A stretch of DNA of 9,062 bases from Acetobacteraceae bacterium (GTDB lineage Bacteria; Pseudomonadota; Alphaproteobacteria; Acetobacterales; Acetobacteraceae): the NCBI GenBank assembly GCA_030039695.1, contig JASHVB010000314.1, positions 1 through 9,062 of the forward strand, given 5' to 3'. The notes under the pieces were generated by a model. It was not told the origin of the DNA, ran no database searches, and saw only the letters and a list, made by a program, of their open reading frames with translations. The position numbers were made by a program, and so were the translations under genes. Below are positions 1-5,755 of this stretch, one piece after another (the stretch's first letter is position 1; each line of letters begins with the position of its first letter).

Positions 1-342
1 ACCGAGGCTAGCAGCTTGGGTCTGACCGCCGGCGACGTCATCACCATGATCGGCGATCAGCCGGCCACCAGCGTCAATGTGGTGGACGATCATCTGGACC
101 ACGCGGCTGCGGCGAACGGCTACCTCGTGCCCTTGCTTGTGCACGGCAAGTCCCGGACGTGGTGGGTCACTATGTATGTCTGCCACGTGAATGTCGCCGA
201 CTTGCTCACGCCGGTGTGGGGTAAGCCGGCCGTCGCGTCGGCGTCCAAAACTCCGTCGGCGCTCGCGGCGCCAGCAACCGCGTCTGTAGCGGAGACACCG
301 GCTGCCGCGTCGGCGGCCAATGCCGCCGCCCGGCAGAGATAA
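1..342 (+). CDS. C-terminal part of a PDZ-domain protein (5' end outside window)
   Basis: The reading frame is open from base 1, so the true start lies upstream; the TTG at 16 is only the first possible start inside the window. The first ~55 residues read like the second half of a PDZ domain: a GLTAGDVITMIGDQPA stretch matches the usual 'GL..GDvI..i.g.pv' core, followed by a helix (VNVVDDHLDHA) and a final strand (GYLVPLLVHGKSRTWWVTM). The last ~40 residues are an Ala/Ser/Thr/Pro-rich low-complexity tail ending in AAARQR. PDZ domains in this position are common in HtrA/Deg-type periplasmic proteases and related envelope proteins, but no protease domain is visible here, so the protein class is inferred. 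The TAA stop is at 340-342, about 40 bases before a strong hairpin that could end its transcript. Confidence 0.6.
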   Translation, partial: TEASSLGLTAGDVITMIGDQPATSVNVVDDHLDHAAAANGYLVPLLVHGKSRTWWVTMYVCHVNVADLLTPVWGKPAVASASKTPSALAAPATASVAETPAAASAANAAARQR

Positions 343-381
343 TTCTAGGCGATATGATGCGTAACCCTCCCACGAGGCCTG

Positions 382-423
382 TGATGCCATGCCGCCGAAG
401 TCCGATACGGCGGCATGGCATCA
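382..423. repeat. Perfect 16-bp inverted repeat (hairpin) downstream of the PDZ gene
   Basis: Arms 382-397 (TGATGCCATGCCGCCG) and 408-423 are exact reverse complements around a 10-base loop (398-407). The stem is GC-rich, but no run of T follows on either strand, so it is not a standard intrinsic terminator. It lies 40 bases after the PDZ-gene stop and could still act as a transcript end or RNA-stabilising structure, or be a REP-like dispersed element or mobile-element end. It also falls inside the first codons of the small candidate ORF at 389-556. Confidence 0.8.
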
Positions 424-556
424 GCTTGGCACCCACTCCTTCGATGTCCGGCACCGCAAACCGTCGACGCGTCCCCGCATCGACCAGATGGAACGGGTAC
501 GCGCGGAGCTCATTCTGAAGGCCGTTGGCGCGAGACGTCCTGTCTTGATTCCGTAG
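389..556 (+). CDS. Candidate small basic protein, 55 aa, no recognised family
   Basis: ATG at 389 (MPPKSDTAAW...) to TAG at 554-556. The frame has a good G/C third-position bias and a plausible composition: a basic, arginine-rich middle (residues ~20-40) and a helical end (MERVRAELILKAVGA). Against it: the start region lies within the 16-bp hairpin, no good ribosome site is seen (a GAGG about 11 bases upstream is the best), and no family is recognised. It may be the tail of a broken gene rather than a complete one. Confidence 0.25.
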   Translation: MPPKSDTAAWHQLGTHSFDVRHRKPSTRPRIDQMERVRAELILKAVGARRPVLIP

Positions 557-919
557 CGGAAGCCGTTGCGGGTTGCCCCCGGTCCACAAGACCTGTGGCT
601 GTCAAGTGAATTGTGCTGTGGTATCAAGTAGTTAGGCGATTTCGGGGGAAGTTCGGGAGAAGAGTGTACACGGGGAGTGTGCACGTTTCCGGCGGTGTGC
701 ACGTCCCAGAGCATGATGATGACTGGTCGGATCTGCTCGCCCTCGCGCTTTTCCATGCGGGCCATCAAGCGGCCTCAGACGATTTTGCGCACGTGGAAGC
801 CGTTGCGTCGCTGGACGCCCAATGCCCACGCGCGACAGTTAGCCGCACGCTTCATCGTGGCCTGGCGCTGAGGTCAATCGCAACTTGTCGATGCCGCTGG
901 CGATCCCTAAGGTCGGCGC
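557..919. other. Stretch without a confident gene; repeats and one weak 52-codon ORF
   Basis: No recognised gene. The most gene-like frame is 713-871 on the plus strand (three ATGs in a row at 713-721, stop TGA 869-871). It would be a very basic 52-aa peptide with G/C-biased third positions, and its C-terminal part (RTWKPLRRW...ARQLAARFIVAWR) looks helical and cationic. Other overlapping frames on both strands are open too, so this is weak. The stretch also contains the GTGTGCAC repeats at 663-704. Confidence 0.4.
663..704 (+). repeat. Iterated GTGTGCAC boxes; copy 1 of a dispersed 20-base motif
   Basis: The 10-mer GTGTGCACGT occurs at 677-686 and again at 695-704, an 18-base period, and a related palindrome GTGTACAC lies at 664-671. 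The 20 bases 663-682 recur with 18 of 20 identities at 2583-2602 in the same orientation. Repeated short boxes like these are seen at protein-binding sites such as transposase-binding ends (for example of IS21-type elements) or operators; which applies here cannot be decided. Confidence 0.5.
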
Positions 920-1159
920 ATGGCAATGACACTCGACTACCTTGGCGAGCTCGTCCGGCAGCTGCCGGCGGACGTGCGCACGCTCCGCACTGAGGTTGCG
1001 GCGATGCGGGAGGAGCTTGCTGAGCTCAAGGCCGAGCCCGACAGAACCGTGCGGGTCGTGAGTGAGCTGATCCGAGCCAGCGAGAAGCGACTCATGGGCT
1101 GCATGGCTGCGTTCGAGGCGCATGTCGATACGCGCGTCGATCGGATGGAGGGTGACTGA
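920..1159 (+). CDS. Small coiled-coil protein, 79 aa, function unknown
   Basis: ATG at 920, preceded by AAGG seven bases upstream, a usable ribosome site; TGA stop at 1157-1159. The protein is almost entirely helical and charged: LDYLGELVRQLPADVRTLRTEV and MREELAELKAEP give a heptad-like pattern at residues ~6-39, followed by a second amphipathic stretch ending VDTRVDRMEGD. It has no signal peptide or membrane segment. Proteins of this type often accompany mobile or phage-like regions, but I recognise no family. It ends six bases before the end of the convergent gene on the other strand. Confidence 0.6.
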   Translation: MAMTLDYLGELVRQLPADVRTLRTEVAAMREELAELKAEPDRTVRVVSELIRASEKRLMGCMAAFEAHVDTRVDRMEGD

Positions 1160-1164
1160 CCGCT

Positions 1165-1406
1165 TCATCGGCGCGGCCGCACCGGGTCGACCGCGTCCGC
1201 CGCGGCCAACCACTGCGTGACCGCCAGCGCGTACTGCTGCCAGCGCACGCGTCCGAGTTGGATGGTCTCGTCAGGGTTCAACCCGCCCATCGCGCAGAAG
1301 CGTCGGCAGACGGCCTCGACTCGCGGATCCTTGTTAGGAATTCGCGCGCTCCAGCTCGGGGGGCGTGATCGTAATTCCGGGTGACCGGGTCGAGCTTCTT
1401 GGTCAT
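1165..1406 (-). pseudogene. Small gene of ~80 codons with a probable one-base frameshift in a C6 run
   Basis: ATG at 1406 overlaps the stop of the upstream minus-strand gene (ATGA arrangement), so the two look translationally coupled. The first frame gives MTKKLDPVTRNYDHAP and then meets a run of six C (minus strand, ~1357-1362). Beyond it the G/C-biased frame is shifted by one: it continues through ARIPNKDPRVEAVCRRF, GGLNPDETIQLGR and a WQQYALAVTQWLAAADA helix to TGA at 1165-1167. Adding one base in the C run joins both halves into one protein of about 80 aa. This could be a real mutation, a sequencing error in the homopolymer, or programmed slippage. The protein family is not recognised. 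Confidence 0.5.
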
Positions 1407-1558
1407 GGTCGGCCCTGTCGTGCGCGGACTTCGGGCGTCGGTGCCATGCGGTTGACCTCGTCGATGCGCAGCGGCTTCCGCCATTGCCGCGTGGATCGCA
1501 GCATCGCCGCTTCCTCGGGGTCCTCAATCATCGGCTCGTCCGTGCCGACGCCGCGCAT
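1403..1558 (-). CDS. Small acidic-then-basic protein, 51 aa, function unknown
   Basis: Start chosen at ATG 1558 (MRGVGTDEPM...) because GGAG lies six bases upstream of it; an in-frame ATG at 1570 has no such site. Third codon positions are overwhelmingly G or C, the best argument that this frame is real. The N-terminal half is acidic (MIEDPEEAAML), the C-terminal half basic (TRQWRKPLRIDEVNRM). Its stop overlaps the start of the next gene downstream. It diverges from the plus-strand gene starting at 1598 with only ~40 bases between starts. No family recognised. Confidence 0.5.
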   Translation of the reverse strand: MRGVGTDEPMIEDPEEAAMLRSTRQWRKPLRIDEVNRMAPTPEVRARQGRP

Positions 1559-1597
1559 GATGCGCTCCATACGCGGATGAGTCAGGGCGAGGGCTTC

Positions 1598-1990
1598 ATG
1601 GCTCGCGTGCGCCAGGACGACACATTCACAATTCCCGTCGCAGGCGCCAAGCCGGGCCGGGTCTCCGCCGCCTGATGGCAGCCGGTCCAGGGGTTGAAAG
1701 ACCTCGGCCCATTCAACTCGATCAGCGTCGATCCGAGCGCCGATGGTGATTCGGTGGTGCTGTCGGTCAATCCCAACGAGGAGCCGGCGCACGTGGTCAT
1801 CCGCGTGTTCATCGGCGCCGATGCCTGGGACAACAACGTGCAGACGCTACCGGGATACGTGACACAACAGCCTGCGCCGCTGCCACCGGGTTAGGTCACG
1901 CAGCAGCCTGTACCGCTGCCGGGGCAGGTGCCGCAGCAGCCTATCCAGCCCCTGCCGGGACGCGTGCCGCCACGCCCACAGCCGCGGTGA
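1598..1990 (+). pseudogene. Proline-rich repeat protein gene interrupted by two in-frame stops
   Basis: One plus-strand frame keeps strong G/C third-position bias and sensible protein content from ATG 1598 to TGA 1988-1990, but holds TGA at 1673-1675 and TAG at 1892-1894. The first part reads TFTIPVAGAKPGRVSAA; after the first stop it continues as WQPVQGLKDLGPFNSISVD and a beta-rich segment (VVLSVNPNEEPAHVVIRVF). The end is a tandem repeat of about 11 residues: LPGYVTQQPAP, LPPG-stop-VTQQPVP, LPGQVPQQPIQP, LPGRVPPRPQP. The TAG sits exactly where the previous unit has Tyr (TAC), and the TGA could be a mutated Trp codon (TGG). Both fit point mutations in a once intact gene of ~130 codons; stop-codon readthrough is the alternative. 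No family recognised. Confidence 0.55.
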
Positions 1991-2017
1991 GCTTTGCACG
2001 CGGTTGAAAGTGTGAGA

Positions 2018-2143
2018 ATGCTGACCTCCTCCTCTCCTCAAGGCGGGGAGGGGGATCTGCTTGGGTTTTTGCGCTTCGTTGGCGAGCTGTTCATGTACGT
2101 GCTGCTGTACATGTGGCACGTCTTGTGCCAGGTCGCGACGTAA
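2018..2143 (+). CDS. Candidate small single-span membrane protein, 41 aa
   Basis: ATG at 2018, TAA at 2141-2143, with a weak GAAAG upstream. After a short polar N-terminus (MLTSSSPQGGEGD) residues ~14-38 form one hydrophobic helix rich in aromatic residues (FLRFVGELFMYVLLYMW), followed by HVLCQVAT. The DNA inside includes a small inverted repeat CATGTAC...GTACATG (2092-2113). It has the size of small membrane peptides such as type I toxins or regulatory subunits, but nothing identifies its role. Confidence 0.4.
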   Translation: MLTSSSPQGGEGDLLGFLRFVGELFMYVLLYMWHVLCQVAT

Positions 2144-2153
2144 ACAGCGTCGA

Positions 2154-2555
2154 TTACCAAGGGTCGTACTGGGCCGGACGTTGCGCATGGTCGCACCGCT
2201 TCATGTGCCAGGCCTCGAGCGGGCTCATCGGGTCCCAGCGGCGTAGCACCGAGAGCAACGCGGCACGCTTAATCGCTCGTTGGATCCGGGCGTGGCGATG
2301 GCCGACCCAACGGCGCTTGTGATGTCGGCGTTTGTATCGCGACAGCGCCGGCCATACCCGTTCGCGGTGGCGTCTCTCCTTCGTAGTGCCGCCAACATTC
2401 ACGTCGCGACACTCAAACGCGGCATGCGTGTCATCGCTATGGCGGAACTTGATCCGCTGCCAGGTCGGAGGCACTGCCATCCCTATGGCCGTCTGGTCCA
2501 TCCGGGTCATCATCATGGGGGCCGATACCGTCGCCGACAAGTCGCGATTGACCAC
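2154..2555 (-). CDS. Candidate basic protein, up to 133 aa, function unknown
   Basis: The longest frame in this interval runs from a GTG at 2555 to TAA at 2154-2156, with a moderate third-position G/C bias. The first ~20 residues are unconvincing and the real start may be one of the ATGs around residue 14. The middle is strongly basic (TKERRHRERVW, RYKRRHHKRRWVGHRHAR), and the end has a helix and an ordered tail (WDPMSPLEAWHMKRCDH, AQYDPW). The plus strand is also open over part of this interval (2280-2729), so strand assignment is uncertain. Neither frame is a known family to me. Confidence 0.3.
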   Translation of the reverse strand: MVNRDLSATVSAPMMMTRMDQTAIGMAVPPTWQRIKFRHSDDTHAAFECRDVNVGGTTKERRHRERVWPALSRYKRRHHKRRWVGHRHARIQRAIKRAALLSVLRRWDPMSPLEAWHMKRCDHAQRPAQYDPW

Positions 2556-2582
2556 CCCCTCGCCCGTTTTGTTAGCGGTATT

Positions 2583-2602
2583 AGTGCACCCGGGGAGTGT
2601 GC
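2583..2602 (+). repeat. Copy 2 of the dispersed 20-base GGGGAGTGTGC motif
   Basis: AGTGCACCCGGGGAGTGTGC matches 663-682 at 18 of 20 positions in the same orientation, 1.9 kb away. The two copies bracket the small-gene patch. This copy also supplies the GGGGAG that would serve as ribosome site for a TTG start at 2607. Confidence 0.5.
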
Positions 2603-2606
2603 CGGC

Positions 2607-2729
2607 TTGTGTGTCCTTTTCTGCCTTCTCGTGCCCATTTTTGCCGTCTTATTCCCATTTTGGCCTTTCGCGCCTGTAGAGGAGAACATCGAATATCTAT
2701 TTGATTTCATAGGAGAATTCTGGCCCTAG
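2607..2729 (+). CDS. Candidate tiny membrane protein, 40 aa, TTG start
   Basis: The frame continues much further upstream (open from 2280), but GGGGAG at 2592-2597 lies nine bases before TTG 2607, giving a compact product. It has a hydrophobic N-terminal helix (CVLFCLLVPIFAVLFPFWPF, residues ~2-21) followed by an acidic, aromatic tail (PVEENIEYLFDFIGEFWP). Stop TAG at 2727-2729. If the longer reading is real the protein would have a polar N-terminal extension of ~109 residues, which looks less protein-like. Function unknown. Confidence 0.3.
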   Translation: MCVLFCLLVPIFAVLFPFWPFAPVEENIEYLFDFIGEFWP

Positions 2730-3184
2730 CGGGGCGATCTGAATCCGCCAACTCCAGCCCATCTGACCGGTGGGCACTCGTGAGGCGGCTGTTAGTCCGC
2801 TGATGCCAAGAGCGAATCGGGGTTCTGTATAGGTACGTTCGCCTTTGCCCGAATGTTGGGCCAGGCCGAATGTTTATTCGATTTATCGCGCTCACGAGGG
2901 TAACAGACGACTGTATCATCGACCGGTATTCCGCTGGATTGGACGTGAACGGCAGAAGAAATATTCTTCTCGGAATGTTACTTAACCGGAAGTTGTAATC
3001 CTTCGGTAGTTGGACAGCCACGACGGTGATCTGGTGCTGCAGCGCTAGCCAAGTAGCCTAGCATGGGAGACAGGTCGGGACCCGCGGCTGGGGCAAGAAC
3101 CCCTCAGAGCCGATCCCAGCCCAGCTGCGGATTTCGTAGCGGTTACCTCAGGCCTGAACGAGTGGACACAGAGGCGGTGAGAAC
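2730..3184. other. Gene-poor, more A/T-rich stretch between the small-gene patch and the transporter
   Basis: About 455 bases without a convincing gene. A minus-strand frame is open over 2707-3021 (104 codons from ATG at 3021), but it has no third-position bias and no recognisable motif. The part around 2810-3000 is visibly richer in A/T than the rest of the window, suggesting acquired or non-coding DNA. The transporter at 3185 is transcribed toward this region; no hairpin followed by a T run was found after its stop. Confidence 0.4.
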
Positions 3185-4219
3185 TTAACGGCGTTTCCCA
3201 CTGACCGGCCCACCAAAGAGACCGGCGATCCATTGGGTCGACGGATAGTACCTGCAAAACGTGAGGACGGCGATCGCGATCGGCACGCCGATGAAGGCGC
3301 CGTACAGGCCCCAGAGGAAGGTCCAAAAGAAGACCGCGAATAGCACAACCGTTGGTGAGATCGCCAACACGTTGCCTGATACGCGCGGCTCTACATAGCT
3401 GCCGATGACGAACTGGATGAGGTTGAGGCACATGAATATGCCTAGTACCGCCTTCCAGGTTGCGAACTGAGCCATCGCGAGCAAGGTCGGAAAGAGCGTC
3501 GCGACGAAGGGTCCCAGAAACGGGATATAGTTCAGGGTGAATGCAATAACGCCCCACTCGGCCGCAAGGTGTAGCCCGGCAGCCCAGGCAAATGCCGCGA
3601 CCAGCGCGCCGGTCGCGAGACTCATCTGGGTCCGTACAACTATGTACCTCCGAAACTTATGTGCCACGTCGGCTGTTGCCAGGAGCAGAACGCGCGCGGA
3701 ACCCGGTTCCAAGTAGGCCTCAACCCTCCGACGCAAATCGTCGACTTCCATGAGACCCAGGATCACGTAAACGAGCGTGAAAAGCCAAAAGCTCAGTGTC
3801 GTATTTAGGCGTCCCGTAATCTGCTGCGCCCAGCGCAGCATCCACCCCACGTTGAAATGTTGAGCCCACAGGCTTGCGACAGATATGTCGTGACCTTCGA
3901 GCCAGGTCACTGCCGCGTCAAGAATTGCTTGATATCGGCTCGAGTTGGCGATGACCGACCGCCCCACGCGCCCGAACCCCCAGACGAGAAGCGAAGCGAA
4001 CGCCAGCATGATGGCGACCGTCACGGTTATCGTGACGAAGAGAGCTGCAAGCGCAGGGATCCGCCGTTGCAGCGCCTCTTGCATGGGCCAGACGAGCGCA
4101 ATGATGAAGAGGCCGAGTGTGAGCGGCGCGAAGACGACGTTAGCCTGATAGGCGGCGGCGGCAACCGCGACTGCGGCGATTAACGCAACTGCAACGTTGA
4201 GGATTGAGCCTCGGGTCAT
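3185..4219 (-). CDS. AI-2E family transporter (PerM/YhhT/TqsA type), 344 aa
   Basis: Multi-pass inner-membrane protein of normal family length. An N-terminal pair of hydrophobic helices (residues ~7-45) and a third (~57-82) are followed by a soluble, mostly helical middle (~85-200) and a C-terminal bundle of membrane helices. Family marks seen: LNYIPFLGPFVATLFP at ~229-244 (the conserved LN-hIP-hGP segment), VEPRVSG at ~276-282, and a terminal SPTVVLFAVFFWTFLWG then GAFIGVPIAI at ~288-316 with the conserved glycines and proline. Members include TqsA, linked to autoinducer-2 export, and PerM-like proteins; others act as cation/proton exchangers. The substrate here is unknown. ATG 4219 is the best start, since translation from it gives the family N-terminus directly, though its ribosome site is weak. 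It is transcribed alone. An inverted repeat lies in its leader (4226-4287). Confidence 0.95.
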   Translation of the reverse strand: MTRGSILNVAVALIAAVAVAAAAYQANVVFAPLTLGLFIIALVWPMQEALQRRIPALAALFVTITVTVAIMLAFASLLVWGFGRVGRSVIANSSRYQAILDAAVTWLEGHDISVASLWAQHFNVGWMLRWAQQITGRLNTTLSFWLFTLVYVILGLMEVDDLRRRVEAYLEPGSARVLLLATADVAHKFRRYIVVRTQMSLATGALVAAFAWAAGLHLAAEWGVIAFTLNYIPFLGPFVATLFPTLLAMAQFATWKAVLGIFMCLNLIQFVIGSYVEPRVSGNVLAISPTVVLFAVFFWTFLWGLYGAFIGVPIAIAVLTFCRYYPSTQWIAGLFGGPVSGKRR

Positions 4220-4686
4220 GTTGACTGTGCTTCAGCGAAGACCGGTCGGAAGACTAGCTGCGGTCGCGGGTCTGTGCCTGAAGCACACCACACTTAACCC
4301 TGCAAGCGTTTTCGGGGGACGCACGACAGAACAGGAAGGACAGAACGGTCCACTCCGTCTCAAATGTGGTCTGCCATGGGTCAGGCTGGTAACGGCGGAC
4401 CGGGCGTGGGACAGAATGGCACGTCATGGTGGCGTTGACTGGGCGCGATGGCGCCATCTGCTCTCGGGACCCGAACATGCACCCAATAGAACAATGCTGC
4501 CGAACGCGCGAGGGAACTCCGCCGCTCCTCACTCCCAGGATATTTGGCCGAGGAAATGCAGACGATGGCCTTCCGGTCGAGATTCAGGGCGTGTGACACG
4601 AGCCGCTTGTCAGTTTTCATCGGGTGGCCCGCCCCTCCCGTCGGCAGCGGCGGCCGGCCCGACAACGGGAAGGTAGGCGGCTAGAG
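4220..4686. other. Upstream region of the transporter; no confident gene
   Basis: A stretch of ~470 bases. Frames are open on both strands but none shows a family. The best is a minus-strand ORF 4381-4620 (79 aa, starting MKTDKRLVSHALNLDRKAI), whose first 30 codons have good third-position bias; it would be read in the same direction as the transporter. A 12-base perfect palindrome GATGGCGCCATC lies at 4447-4458. The right end borders the transposase fragment. Confidence 0.35.
4226..4287. promoter_or_regulatory. 10-bp inverted repeat in the transporter leader
   Basis: TGTGCTTCAG at 4226-4235 is repeated as its exact reverse complement CTGAAGCACA at 4278-4287, 42 bases apart, with a nested TGTGC...GCACA (4273-4287). 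The near arm begins seven bases upstream of the transporter start. It could be paired operator half-sites or an mRNA fold over the ribosome site; nothing in the sequence selects between these. Confidence 0.3.
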
Positions 4687-4830
4687 ATGCTGGTTTCAGT
4701 CCTTGGGGTCGACCCGGCAAAGAACAGCAGCAGCACGGTTGGGCTCGACGACGGCGGTCACGTGGTTGTGCGCCGGCGGATGATCGGGATGGTGTGGGCA
4801 AGGTCGCATCGAAAATGCCATCCCGCGTGA
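4687..4830 (+). pseudogene. N-terminal fragment of an IS110/IS1111-type transposase
   Basis: ATG at 4687 begins MLVSVLGVDPAKNSSSTVGL, then DDGGHVVVRRRM. This matches the start of IS110-family (DEDD) transposases, which typically read 'vlGiDvAKn.f..hgvD..G.vv.rrr'. Asp9 would be the first acidic residue of the DEDD site. After ~31 residues the similarity ends and the frame stops at 4828-4830, whereas full transposases of this family exceed 300 aa, so more than 85% of the gene is missing. No terminal inverted repeats were identified. Residual mobile-element scrap, not active. Confidence 0.6.
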
Positions 4831-4946
4831 CGGCGACGAAGGTCCGCTGCGGGGCGCTGTTCTCGACCCAGCAGACTCCTGCATTGTTGCGCGGCGGCGC
4901 GAGCGCGACTTGGCGACAGCGGTATCGGGCTGACCCGATCAGCTGA

Positions 4947-5144
4947 TCAGGGCGATACAGGAAAAGTAATGGGTTCGCCGATCGCGCCAGCGGTGGTTAT
5001 CGTCTCGGGAGCGGAGTGCTGCATCAGCAGCCAGCGCAGTTTCCGATAAGTCACGCTGGAATCGGCCGGTCTCGACAGCACGACTGCCAGCGCCGAGAAC
5101 GCGAGCGCCAGGTAGACGATGCCGTCGCCGCTCTTGCCTGCCAC
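4947..5144 (-). CDS. Small membrane protein, 65 aa, function unknown
   Basis: GTG start at 5144 supported by GGAGG eight bases upstream. The protein has one likely membrane helix near its N-terminus (IVYLALAFSALAVVLS, residues ~9-24), then a basic segment (TYRKLRWLLMQH) and a polar tail ending FPVSP before TGA at 4947-4949. An overlapping alternative frame (4939-5190) has poor composition and is treated as a shadow. It lies alone between the transposase fragment and the integrase remnant, in the same orientation as the latter. No family recognised. Confidence 0.5.
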   Translation of the reverse strand: MAGKSGDGIVYLALAFSALAVVLSRPADSSVTYRKLRWLLMQHSAPETITTAGAIGEPITFPVSP

Positions 5145-5486
5145 TCCGAATTCCTCCGTATTGTAACCGCCGCACCGTGGCGGCGTCCACCAGCGTTGTC
5201 GGTGATGTGGTTCACTCGATCAGTGCGGACATGTACCCGATTGGGGCGGGAATTTCCACCGGCAGGATCCCATGAGTGTACTTGCCCCCGCCAACAGCTC
5301 ACTGACGCCATTGCCGAACGGCGTGTCAACAGAAACGCAGCAAGCTAGCAGTATCATTTCGGGAGAACTCGCGCGCGGTTGCCGGCGAGGTGTGGTCTGG
5401 TCGATGAGCGGCCACCTACCACGCGAGGGTTGCAGAGGCGCTACCGCCGGAGACGGATGGAGGCTCTATCTCGCGCACCGCTTCTG
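5145..5486. other. Stretch without a confident gene
   Basis: A plus-strand frame from ATG 5272 to TAG at 5488-5490 (72 aa) has an AGGA shortly before it, but its composition is low in structure-forming residues and shows no motif. Frames on the other strand are no better. A small hairpin GCCGC-ACCGTG-GCGGC lies near 5168-5183. The stretch separates the small membrane gene from the integrase remnant. Confidence 0.35.
5153..5157 (-). promoter_or_regulatory. Ribosome binding site deciding the GTG start at 5144
   Basis: Reads GGAGG on the minus strand, spaced eight bases from the GTG. Without it the start would be ambiguous, because no ATG is available at the N-terminus of this frame. Confidence 0.6.
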
Positions 5487-5750
5487 TTAGGTCGGGTCCG
5501 GCAGAGCAGTGGGGCATTGTCGTGCTAACGTCGCTATGCTCGTCCACACCGTATTCCCTTCGACCTTATTGAGGCTCAGTTCCTCGCGTCGGCGACCGTA
5601 GAACTGCGTCGTGCCCCCGCTGGCATGGTTCACCATCTGCGCCGCCTTTCCCAGGCTGCCACCGTTGTTCGGACATGCCGTGATCCTGGTCGCCCGGAAG
5701 CTGTGGTTCAGAGTCCGGCGCCGATGGCCGACGGCAAAGCAGCGTGCAGG
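5487..5750 (-). pseudogene. C-terminal remnant of a tyrosine recombinase/phage-type integrase
   Basis: The minus-strand frame contains the C-terminal catalytic boxes: NHSFRATRITA (~5676-5708), where H and R are the second catalytic pair, an NGGSLGKAAQMVNHAS segment with the next conserved His, then GTTQFYGRRREELSL with the nucleophilic Tyr codon at 5598-5600. This follows the common pattern 'HSFRATGIT-x-NGG-x-A..M.nHaS..TT.lYdRR'. Just upstream, AIGAGL appears in another frame followed by TGA, so the piece is frameshifted before the HSFRAT box. The first catalytic Arg and the DNA-binding domain are missing. After KVEG the frame runs into ~22 unrelated residues before TAA at 5487-5489, where family members usually end. 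No attachment site or tRNA gene was found nearby. Confidence 0.85.
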
Positions 5751-5755
5751 CCGAT

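Noticed and set aside
1403..1792. Longer version (129 codons) of the small minus-strand gene starting at 1792
   Set aside because: The extra N-terminal part overlaps the better-supported plus-strand repeat gene, and a good ribosome site sits at the shorter start 1558.
2707..3021. Minus-strand ORF of 104 codons
   Set aside because: No third-position bias, no motif, no ribosome site, in an A/T-richer stretch; treated as a chance ORF.
3000..3184. Possible tRNA or structured RNA in the GC-rich segment after the transporter
   Set aside because: No cloverleaf could be laid out: no T-loop GTTCRA-type sequence with matching acceptor arms.
4197..4676. Plus-strand ORF of 159 codons over the transporter leader
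   Set aside because: Overlaps the start of the transporter on the other strand, erratic composition with no hydrophobic core or motif, no codon bias.
5272..5490. Plus-strand ORF of 72 codons with AGGA before its ATG
   Set aside because: Composition is not protein-like (Gly/Arg/Ser-rich, no secondary-structure pattern) and no homology is recognised; kept only as a note in the gap entry.
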